Source: Margaritispora aquatica
Taxonomy: Eukaryota; Ascomycota; Leotiomycetes; Helotiales; Discinellaceae
Direction of reading: 5' to 3'
Length of the DNA stretch: 64,000 nucleotides
Assembly: GCA_007644065.1 (NCBI GenBank)
Contig: VJWN01000002.1
Coordinates: 1,017,831-1,081,830, forward strand
Part shown: one piece after another, positions 21,550 to 30,995 of the stretch
Layout of the letters: each line of letters starts with the position of its first letter
Numbering within the stretch: position 1 is the stretch's first letter
Made by a program: the position numbers and the translations under genes
Notes under the pieces: generated by a model
What the model saw: the letters and a program-made list of their open reading frames with translations, nothing else
What the model was told of the DNA's origin: nothing
Database searches by the model: none

Positions 21550-23272
21550 GTCGCTTAGATAAATGACAGCAGTGCTAAGTAAGTAACAATGATGACGGCA
21601 GTCCTATGCCTTTCCATTGTTAACACCCAAGCCCTCATATATAACCATCAAGACAGTGCATTCCAATTAAAACCTTGACATCTCATAATGCAACACGGAT
21701 CCACAATCCTCCCTCACTTCCTCACTACAGCTGCAAAGCCCTCTTTCCTCACCCTTGAAATGACCACTAAAGTCGCAGTCCCAGTGAAGTCGCTGAAGCG
21801 TTCAATTGAGAAACTGGCGGGGAAAGAAGTATCTGGTGTCTCGAGAAAGGACCTTATATACTCCAACCCCACACCGATATTTATCCCTAAGCCTACTTAC
21901 TGATCATTTAACCACGACCCGTGAGGTGTCTAATGGTTACGCTGCAAGCAATTGCTTTGCCAAGCACCTATCTTCACACCTCATAGAATCCACTTCACTT
22001 CACTAGGATTTTATCAACGCCCATCACCCATCTAACATCACCACGTACCACGTACCACTCACTTCCCTCTCCCCTTCCTTTGCCCATCATCTGACTATAA
22101 AACTCCCCACCCACCGTCCCTTTTATTCCCGCTCTTCTCTCCAACACATCACCAAAACAATGCCAATTCCCATTCCGAAAAGACACGACATGATCCGTAC
22201 TGTTTAACCCACTTGCCTGTCGATACAATCGGCACACTGCTTGCAAACCCAAAGTTCGACACATACATATCATTTCGTTCATTCAATGGACCTTCAAGCT
22301 TGCGAAAACCCAACATCTACTTCCCTGATTAATGATAGCCATATATACATCCATGACAGCAAGATCAGAAAGTCAGAAAATAGGTGACAGCAAGTAACAC
22401 ACACTAGTTGACTTGCTAGCGATAAGCAAGAATCATGAATATCACCTTCATAACAGAATTCCAACCAACATACACACTAACCCCCCGAACGAATATGCAA
22501 CCATCACCAGCACCATCACGATCTCTCACCTCGCGCCCTCTTGCATTGACCTACCTACTTCTCGCCTACTCTCAAAACCTACCTTATATTTTTATTGCCA
22601 AAATCCCAAAATCCCAAAATCCCAAAACTCAATACTCAACTCAAAACTCCATACTCAACACTTAAACCGACTTTCTCGATCCCAAAAACACCTTGCTAAA
22701 TGGACTCAAGTATTCCCAACTCTCGCTAGTAAGCAAGCTGCTAGATATTTTCCGTAGTCACCTTAATGTGTGGTGGTCGAGAAGAATGGGTTGTCCAACT
22801 ACATACAGACTTGTTTTGTTATGCCAACAACAGAATGCGCAAACACGCAAAACACAAAACACGCACGATACTCCCCAGGGGGAAAAAGCAATAAAAAAGC
22901 TATAATAAACAAAACACATGCATGCATGAACGAAAATACCCCGCCAGTTTGTCTCTTGTCTTGCTTTCCAGCTAGTCGAGCAGAATAACAAGCGAGGAAC
23001 CGGGTTTCAAAAGATTGCGTTACCTGCCCACCCTACCTAGGTACGTAACGAATATATCAACGAGACTTTTATCCACAGATGCTCTAAATGATGGAAGCTG
23101 AAGTCATCGGGTATCGTATTGTTCTAAACAAAACCAAAAGATGCAGATATTCCAACCATGCACAAACGGAAGGTTGAATTCTTTGAGCCAGATAGCCACC
23201 ACCGCATGTTTGAGACTCGAATCCAACCAGATATGTCCTCTTGTTCCTTCCAGCCAACTTTCATCCCCTTTC
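21550..23272. other. Gene-poor stretch, right part
   Basis: Only low-complexity or short frames are seen, such as 21688-21903 on the plus strand, which ends in PTPIFIPKPTY. A short AAAATCCC tandem lies at about 22600-22630. The part near 23.0-23.27 kb is the 3' UTR of the penta-EF-hand gene. Confidence 0.4.
22600..22630. repeat. AAAATCCC tandem, about 4 copies
   Basis: Near-perfect short tandem of an eight-base unit in a gene-free stretch. No function is visible. Confidence 0.6.
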
Positions 23273-24424
23273 CTATTTCTGCCGAATAATCTCGGACAAG
23301 AAATCCTCGCTTTGGGATGAGTTAGCAAATACTCACTGGTACCGTAGGGAGAAGATCAAAGACAGGGGAAAACTCACAAACTCAACGTGATATACCCATC
23401 CCTGTCATCATCATACTTCTTAAACACATCCGTCATCCTCTTCAAACTGATGCAACTCTGCACGAACAGATCAAACGAGATCGCGTTTTCACCCCTCTTA
23501 TCATACGTCTTGAACAGGGTCTCAACAAAGCTCTCGCTCAGCCTATAGCCAAACGCCACCAGCGCGTTCGTATACTCATGCAGGCTGATGTTGCCAGAGC
23601 GATCGGCATCGAAACGGTCGAACAGGGAGCGCCACGCGGCGAGGAAGCCCCAGAGCCCGCAGAACTCCTCGAATGTGATGGTACCTGAGCGATCAGTGTC
23701 GAACATGCGGATCATCATCTTGACGGTGTGTGGGTCGAAGGAGGACCAGTCACCATTGACGAGAGCGGCGCGGAGTTCTTTCTCGGTGAGGTGACCGCTG
23801 CCTGTTGTGTGTGTGTTAGCCATCTGCTTTCCATACTTCAGCTTGATCTAGGTATCTACCATCTTTGTCGACAGCCTTGAACAAAGGCCACAATGCTGCA
23901 TCGCTTGCATTTGAAGGCGGAGCAGGAGTAGGAGGAGGTCGAGACATCGGTGGAGGTCTATTGTGGTTTGGTGCTGGTCTACCATAGTTGTTCTGGGGAG
24001 GAGGAGAGCTGAAGCCATAGTTCTGAGGAGGAGATGCGCTGTAGCCGTGGTTTACAGGTGCCATGCCTGGTGATAACCTTTGCCCTGGGCGTTGTCCTTG
24101 CTGCTGATATTGTGGTTGATGCTGTTGCTGCTGCTGCTGAGGAAGAGGAGGGGGAGGTTTGTTGCCATATTGCGGCGCATGAGATTGCTGATTATATGCT
24201 GGTTGTGCTGGAGCAGGTGCTGGTTGACCATTCTTCTATATTCTGCATTAGCCATGAGTTACGTCTCCCCCATGATATTATATTGGCTGTGGCTCGTACC
24301 CTCTCAGGCTCTGCAAATCTGGATAGAGTGTTAGTTGCGCTCTGTCTTACTACAAGGTGGGGTAGTTTGCGCGCTCTACTCACGCAGGAAGAGAATCCGG
24401 GTTGAAAGTACGGTTGTAAGCCAT
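23273..24424 (-). CDS. PEF1: Penta-EF-hand calcium-binding protein (ALG-2/peflin family)
   Basis: Five exons (24384-24424, 24300-24318, 23860-24235, 23378-23801, 23273-23309) encode 298 residues. PEF proteins bind calcium and act as adaptors in membrane traffic and repair, and in yeast in cation-dependent growth and budding. The N-terminal 125 residues are Pro/Gln/Tyr-rich and disordered (Q6 tract, repeated SPPPQN). The EF-hands follow: DKDGSGHLTEKE (split by an intron), DTDRSGTITFEEF, DADRSGNISLHEY, a degenerate one near DKRGENAISFDLF, and DDDRDGYITLSFEDF. The second exon is a 19-nt microexon giving FAEPER. It is required because every other joining I tried meets a stop. The last exon (37 nt) supplies the conserved end FEDFLSEIIRQK. 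Confidence 0.9.
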
Positions 24425-25033
24425 CTTGACGGTAGTTATTGATCAAATTTTAATCTTTCTTGGTGCCTTGTAGGACGATATAAAGGAATCTGAACAGATG
24501 CGCGGGCACAATACACCTCGAGGTGTAGTCTCGAGGCTCAAAGGATCACTGGGAGGCTTAGAGTTCTGAGACACAGCGGGGCACTGCAGGAGAGTTCGCT
24601 GGGTGGTGTCGAAGCTGAGTAAGTCGAATGGAAAGCTTGTCACACGAGAGATTGTTTGTGAATGTGCCCAGAAGGCATGGAATCGAGAACTTGATATGTT
24701 TTCTATGTATTCCGAATTATGTCTCTGGACGAATATTATTGGGTTGTGCTTGACAGCGGTCCCTTGAAGCCTGAGTAGTGGGTAGGGCAGTGGCCATAGC
24801 ACTGGACACCACCCTGAAAGCGTTGCCAAGCACAATATCCGGCTGCGACCCGGACAAATATAGGATCCGAACGTAAAGTAACTTTCCTCTCGCTCTCGTA
24901 CCTCAGATACGTACCTGAATACCTAAACGACGCAACCAAGTACAACTCTAAACCTGACTCTACTCCACCACTTCACACAAAGTAGCACCAAACTCTCCTC
25001 ATCAGTGCCACAAAACTACTCCGAAACTACAAC
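24425..25033. promoter_or_regulatory. Divergent promoter region, PEF1 and ChaC-type gene
   Basis: The two genes point away from each other across 609 bases, which must hold both promoters. A 130-codon minus-strand frame at 24443-24835 has no recognisable content and is judged fortuitous. Confidence 0.5.
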
Positions 25034-26012
25034 ATGGCGTCAACCTCACCAGCACCAAAGCCAGAACCAGCAGAGTTCTGGCTCTTCGGCTATGGGTTCG
25101 AATTCCCCACCCCACACCGCAAGGGACATTAAATCCTCGTCTACCCACGTACCCTATGTCACCGTCAAACACTAACACAATTTTCTCTCTCGTCCAAAAG
25201 GAGTCTGATCTGGAAACCTCCACCGCACTATGGTTTGCCTCTCTGCTGTACCTGTCTCAATGGACGTTGGATGTCTAACTGGCACCCAGATAGACGTGTA
25301 CCTGGCTATGTGACCGGATACGTACGGAGGTTCTGGCAGGTATGATCCCCTCCACTTGCCCTCGAAGCTCCATTTCAATGAAGCTCACACAATCCTCTAG
25401 GCCAGGTAAGTTCTTCAACCATGTCGACTTGGTACCTTCGAATGACACCCTGCAAGCGAAGACCATCGAGGCACACCGGAAGCACCAGGACGTGTGGTGA
25501 CGCTCATATCGCGGGACTTCTGGTCAACACTTGAGGATCCTCATTCTTCCGACGAAAGCGAGCGAGTCTGGGGAACAGCCTACCGAATACAAGCAGACAA
25601 AGTGGCAGAAGTGAGGGAATACCTCGACATCCGTGAGATCAATGGGTATACGATCCATTACACACCGTTTTCCCCGGCCGATGGATCGAGCTCGATAGAG
25701 ACGCTGGTATACATCGGTACACCAGACAATCAGCAATTCATGGGTCCCCAAGATCCTCAGAAATTGGCAGAGCATATCTTTGAGAGCGTGGGTCCAAGTG
25801 GACTTAATAAGGATTACCTACTAAGCCTGGATATTGCCTTGGACGAGTTGAGTGCTGAGAGTGGTGATGGTCATATTAAAGACCTGGCGAAGAGGGTCAG
25901 AAAGCTCGAGGAGAAAGCAGATGCACATGTTAGGCTAGCTGCAGATGTTGCAGTCGCTCGCGAGCTCACAAAGATCAGTAGCACTGATGGGCACGAGGAG
26001 ACCGAGAAATAG
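25034..26012 (+). CDS. ChaC-type gamma-glutamylcyclotransferase
   Basis: Five exons (25034-25095, 25201-25232, 25290-25339, 25401-25405, 25457-26012) encode 234 residues. ChaC enzymes cleave glutathione in the cytosol to 5-oxoproline and Cys-Gly. The substrate loop FGYGSLIWKPPPHY spans the exon 1/2 junction. [34 protein letters not shown] follows in pieces, with VWGTAYRI, YLDIREINGY and LVYIGTPDN further on. The FGYGSL motif and the glutamate of YLDIRE, the expected acid/base, are both present. Exon 4 is only five bases (GCCAG), coding Ala and part of Ser within the highly conserved [10 protein letters not shown] block. Its flanks are clean GT-AG introns of 61 and 51 nt. A C-terminal coiled-coil-like extension (KRVRKLEEKADAH) is an addition to the enzyme core. 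Confidence 0.94.
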
Positions 26013-26378
26013 ATTTGGAGAAGCCTTTTGCATTGCTCAAATTCCACCGTAGACATCAAGAGATCTGCATACTTGCAGTCTCAGAAAATACCGAGATCGA
26101 GATGATCTGGTATGAGCAAATCCAGACCTGTCAGATCCCATCCAACAGCGCAAGCGTGAAAAAGCAAATCAGGTAATCATCCCCCCAACGCCGAGCAGAG
26201 CATTCAAGCTCGCTGAGTACTTGCAACCAGAGACCACGAAGCCGACCCGAACCAACATCTTGCGAGATCGATCCAAATCCACCACACAATTACGTTCGCT
26301 ACCACCCAAGCTGACTTTTCTTGTCTTGTTTTCGATCCATAGGAACACACGCTCGGAAGAGAAGACTATGCCTGGCAT
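26013..26378. other. Convergent spacer, ChaC-type and RRM genes
   Basis: This 0.37 kb holds the two 3' UTRs. No additional gene is supported. Confidence 0.5.
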
Positions 26379-27273
26379 TTATTGCCATCGGCCACCACCG
26401 CCGCCACCTTGTTGCTGCTCGCCGCCTCCATAACCACCACCACCGGAGTAGCCTTTGTCTGTTGGTCAGCATTGGATTGCTCAAAAGTTACCTCGAAAGA
26501 TAAGGGCAGGAGACACTCACCTCCACCGCCACCTCCATATGATTGTCCACCGCCGCCATAGCCACCTTGTCCACCACCTGAAGGAGTGTTAGAGATATGT
26601 TATGATATTGCAGATGTTGAGCCAGCTTACCGTATCCACCACCGCCTCCTTGACGATCACCACCTCCGTATCCACCGCCTACAATTGTTAGACAAAAACA
26701 ATGCACCAATATCAGGATGATTTACCACCGTATCCACCGCCACCACGTCCACCGTATCCGCCTTGAAAGGTATTAGTGCTTGTTGTGTGGTATATATTTG
26801 ACATAACTTACCACCACCACCTCCACGTCCACCACCAAATCCACCACCACCACCGCCGGATCCACGCTCAGAGGCTTTGTCCACACGGATAGTACGGCCG
26901 TCGAACCTAAAGTCGTCAGCAATTGTATTTGGTCAAGATCGCAGAGCACATACTCGATGTTGTTCATGGCAGCAATTGCGGCCTCGGCATCAGCCTCGGC
27001 ACCATAGCGAACGAATCCGAAACCACGGCTGCGTCCAGTATCGCGGTCCTTGACGACAACCTAAAGAAACAATGTTAGGTCGGGACAATGGAGGTGGCAG
27101 ATGTTACTCACGGCTTCCTCAACGGCACCGAACTCTTCGAATTTGGTACGGAGAGCAACCTCGTCAGTGTGCCATGCAAGGCCTCTGGAATGTTTGTTAG
27201 TTTAACTCCCAGTCGCAAAGAATTGGCATGGGGAATGCGCGAGGAGAACTTACCCGATAAAGAGCTTAGACAT
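26379..27273 (-). CDS. Glycine-rich RNA-binding protein, single RRM
   Basis: Eight exons (27254-27273, 27112-27184, 26954-27060, 26812-26906, 26726-26761, 26631-26678, 26521-26577, 26379-26452) encode 169 residues. The RRM spans residues 1-80, with RNP2 LFIGGLAW and RNP1 RGFGFVRY, then [21 protein letters not shown]. The tail is Gly/Tyr/Arg-rich ([29 protein letters not shown]), as in plant and fungal GRPs that chaperone RNA under cold or stress. Such proteins are nucleocytoplasmic and can phase-separate. All intron phases check out. Exons 5, 6 and 7 (36, 48 and 57 nt) are each phase 1-1 and encode one repeat block, so skipping any of them would keep the frame. Seven introns in a 510-nt CDS is dense. 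Confidence 0.94.
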
Positions 27274-28828
27274 GTTGATGGGTTGTCGAAGTAATCTGGC
27301 AAGAAAGTCTCAATTTTCCGAGCGCTTTCCTCATTCAAAAGATCGCGGTTTCGCGGGATGTGCTGGAGAACAGAGAAACGGGCAGGATGCGGTTTCGAGT
27401 GGTAGAAAGAAAGATACATCGAGGCAGAACAGGATTGGCATCCGCGAAGCGGACAACCACAGGGAAGAATGACATGACAGGTTGGAGGAAGGTGAATATG
27501 ATGGAATCGTGTGTGGAGGATAGAAAGTCAGCGATGCAAGCAGAGAACAGACGAACTTTTCAAGGGTTGTTGAAGGGTGAGGTGATCGACTGTTGTTGAA
27601 GACCTAAAGGTTGATTTGCGAACGACTATTAAAGGCGCGCGCGATGAATTGAAGTCTTTGGGTGATGGAAAGACTACTTTGAAGATCAAAATAGGGGTTT
27701 GTTGAAAAGGAGTTTAGAGGAGAAAAGGTGATGGAAGTTGAGAGATGGAGGTTAAAGGTTGGAGGTTGTGGTGGAAGGAAGAAGAAAGAGGATGCAGGCC
27801 GTGCAGTAGCGGGGGAATCAATGAATTCTCTGCTGCCCCTCCTCGGTTAACTAGCGCCAAGCGTGTTTTGGGGGGTTTGGGACAAGGGACCAAGGGGACC
27901 TAAGGTAGGGAGGGACCTTTCAGCATTTCACCTTTACTGGTAAATAAGTATGTGCTTCACCTTTACTTTACTCCAAAGGAATGGCTACCGGTAGGCTAAG
28001 GCAGGGTATGGATAGACTACGGAGTATGGAGTTGAAGCTTAGAGAATGGGTTTAAGAGAAACGCTGAATTCCGAATGGCACAGCTCAGGCAATGCAAGGT
28101 AAGTTCCCTGCATAGGCAAGGTAAGGTAGGTCAGGTAAGTGTTGCATTAAAACGAGATTATACTGCTATTTGCCAAATAGTAAAAGTTTTACAAGTAGGT
28201 AAGTAAGCCAGAGTAGCTACTTTATCATTGCTGCCTTACCTCTTACTTACAGTAGCAAAGAGTTGGGAAATGTTCATAACAGGTTAATGCTTGTTACACT
28301 ATCAATTAATTGACCACTCTTCTTCCATGTTCACCATTCGTTCATTCGTTTCGTGAGACTGCTGAGCAAAGCTGGGATTGGATTACACCTTCATAGCCAG
28401 GCCAGGATAGAAGCATTGTGATGGATTAGCCAGTTACAGCTATTCCTGAACCCCCCTTTGACGAATGCTGCCCAGGTTTGGTGTGGGTGGAAAGCAAGGT
28501 TCTTCCTCCAATCCAAGCTCCATAAGCTCCATTCTTAGGTTGCTTCCAAGACTATGCAGCTTTCACCCAGAGCAGCTCCACCGGGTACAATACAGTACGG
28601 ACAATAATGTGGTATAGCTAAGGTATGGATATTAATGCGACAAGCAAAGCAGAAGCGGTTGAATTCAACTACTTTGCTTGTGCCATGGCGTCGATAAATC
28701 CCCTGTTCTAGGGTTGCTTTAGTACTACTGTACTTACCTAGGTATGTAGGTATGGTACTAGTATTGGGAACGGTGCCCGCAATCAATCAAATCCACTCTA
28801 TGGTGGCGAATAACGCTTGTCCACTTCC

Positions 28829-28856
28829 ATTCATTTGTTCATTTGTTCATTTGTTC
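28829..28856. repeat. TTCATTTG tandem, 3 copies and more
   Basis: A clear short tandem of an eight-base unit in an intergenic stretch. It is recognisable by eye and no function is inferred. Confidence 0.6.
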
Positions 28857-29189
28857 GGGCATCGATATGGTCAGTGCATCCATCACCAAACTCGAGAAAC
28901 ATATCAACACACACCAAGAAAACACATTGACCAGTCAACACATCACAATTGGAACGAGCATCGGCTGGGAACACGAAATAGTCAAACAGCTCCCCCATGC
29001 AGCCCTGCAGTGAAGCAACGGTGTTCTCTTCACAATTGTTGGTGAAAGGTGGACGACGATGTGGCAAAGAAAAATATCATCGCCATGCTATGCCATGCAC
29101 ACACGCACATGCATACATCTCAGCACCTGTCCTGTGCTGCTGCAGCTGTAGCTGCAAGTCTCCGCTTCTGGGAGGGTTGATGCTATCGT

Positions 29190-29216
29190 ATGACATGCCA
29201 TGCCATGCCATGCACA
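29190..29216. repeat. ATGCC tandem
   Basis: CATGC/CATGCC units repeat about four times, and a related CCATGC-rich patch lies about 110 bases upstream. A simple repeat in intergenic DNA. Confidence 0.5.
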
Positions 29217-29588
29217 TGGAAGGGGGGATGTTTCTCAGTCAAGTCCCGATATAAGCCAGTGTTTGACCAGTATTGTAGGCAAACTCAACCCATCGCCCGA
29301 TCAGTTACAGCTCCCATCCAGGTCCTTATTTGGTGAAAGTTATTACTATCTGCTTGACGACTACCACGATTATCCTTTGACGATGGCAGAAACGTGCCGC
29401 TGCGAACTGCGTTTGCCGTTGCATGTGTTTGAGACCAGACATCAGGCCAATCCGGAATTAGCATCAGTTGGGTACATATGAATTGTGGTGTCTACAGGTA
29501 TCTGTCTCAAAAGAGTGAAGCCTAGCCTGGGGAGATAAATACGGCAGCTACAACAACATAACCGACCACTTATTACGAATATCTGGAC

Positions 29589-29972
29589 TTACCCCCATAA
29601 TATTGCCTTCCACGCCAGGCGCTGTCTGACCACGAGGAAGAGGCATAAGCTTGGCTCGGTTGTTGGTAGCACACACGCCAACATTGCTTGGATAGGGAGG
29701 TCATTAAGGCAAACAGGGCCTTGATCCAAACGCAATTGCATTAGTGCCTCTCCACCGTGGGGTTCTAATCGATAAGAATTGACCCCATAATGATCCATAA
29801 TGTGATCCATATGGACCACATGTTCCGGCTTTAGCCCGAGAAAATGGGCCAGTCCGAGTGAGGACTGCAGCTCATGTCTTTGCTGTGAGTTCCGAATCTT
29901 TCTCCAGATCCCTCGTCTCGAAACCTGTCTATCATGCATCCCAAACAAAAAGATGTGCATATTGAATCGCAC
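29589..29972 (-). CDS. Weak ORF, 127 codons
   Basis: The translation starts MRFNMHIFLFGMHDRQ and has mixed composition (LGLAHFLGLKPEHVVHMDHIM). No family is recognised, no splice partners were found, and it is isolated in a gene-poor area. It may be an orphan gene or chance. Confidence 0.18.
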   Translation of the reverse strand: MRFNMHIFLFGMHDRQVSRRGIWRKIRNSQQRHELQSSLGLAHFLGLKPEHVVHMDHIMDHYGVNSYRLEPHGGEALMQLRLDQGPVCLNDLPIQAMLACVLPTTEPSLCLFLVVRQRLAWKAILWG

Positions 29973-30995
29973 TACCCATTGTCGATGGTGTCTACAAATT
30001 AAGATAAAACTTAGAAGAGCTTCTCTCCCAAAACTTCATGTGAAGAAGAAGTGTGTGTACAACTAACAAGCCATTGGCCTATGGTATGAGTTTCTAGTCA
30101 ACTCAGCCAATGCAATTATTTCATTGGCAAACAACACGGGAGAGAAATACAAGGAAGAAAATGGAGGATTGTCATGCATAGCCCTCGGTTCGATGCTTTG
30201 GATGAAAGTTGAGGAAAGTGTTCATTAGATTTCTACCATTGGACATCATGTCCTGGCTTCAGCTCTCCACCAGGTGAGAAATCTCAGGTAAGATCATCCC
30301 GGTGATGGTTTACTTTTCAGAGACATTTCTTGTGTCATCTCTGAGGTCGAAATAAGATGATGCCAAGAGAGACAAGTCCGCAGATCTATCCAACAGGCCA
30401 ATCCCGATAAATCGGGTACAAAGCGACTTGATGAGCTACCTGTCACCTCATACAGCATTGCTCGCATAGAGGACAGAATCATGTGATAGCACAACATCTA
30501 GCAGGAGGTTGAACAAGGAAGCTGTCGAGCTACCATGAAAGAGCAATTAGAGGTTCAATTGGCGGTGACAATTGGCCAGGTCTCAATAATGCATGGCTGC
30601 AAGATTCGTTTTGACTGTGTGCCTCCAGAACGGATCTTAAACCTTTTTGCTTGTAGGGCTGGCTGGGATGATCCACACCGCTTTTTCGTCTCAGAACATC
30701 GAGACATCGAGGTATAAGAAAAAGTTAAAGCATGCCCGATGCCGATGTCAATTTATCGACTTTCGATCTCTTAATGCAGGCACAGCATGATCTGGCTTGA
30801 AGCTCCCTAGGCAATTACGTATGATGTTACAGCTCATCGGTCTAGCTACATCCATGGGAGAGCAAAAGCAGCAAGCGAGGTGCAAATGTCAACAACCTCA
30901 AAGCCTCGGAAAATTAGCGAATTCGACATGCTACGTTTTGGGTTGAGAACCTAGGAACCAGATATAAGTAGATTCTGGGGCTCTCAAAGAAAGGT

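Larger units (their letters stand above)
27274..30995. other. Gene-poor stretch
   Basis: This 3.7 kb starts with the RRM gene promoter. It is rich in TAGGTA/GGTAAG-like short motifs (27.9-28.2 kb) and contains small tandem repeats at 28829-28856 and near 29190-29216. One 127-codon minus-strand frame (29589-29972) is listed as a weak candidate. I see no other gene, and the motifs look like low-complexity intergenic drift. Confidence 0.45.

Noticed and set aside
24443..24835. 130-codon minus-strand ORF between PEF1 and ChaC
   Set aside because: No motif; lies in the divergent promoter; no splice link to PEF1 in phase.
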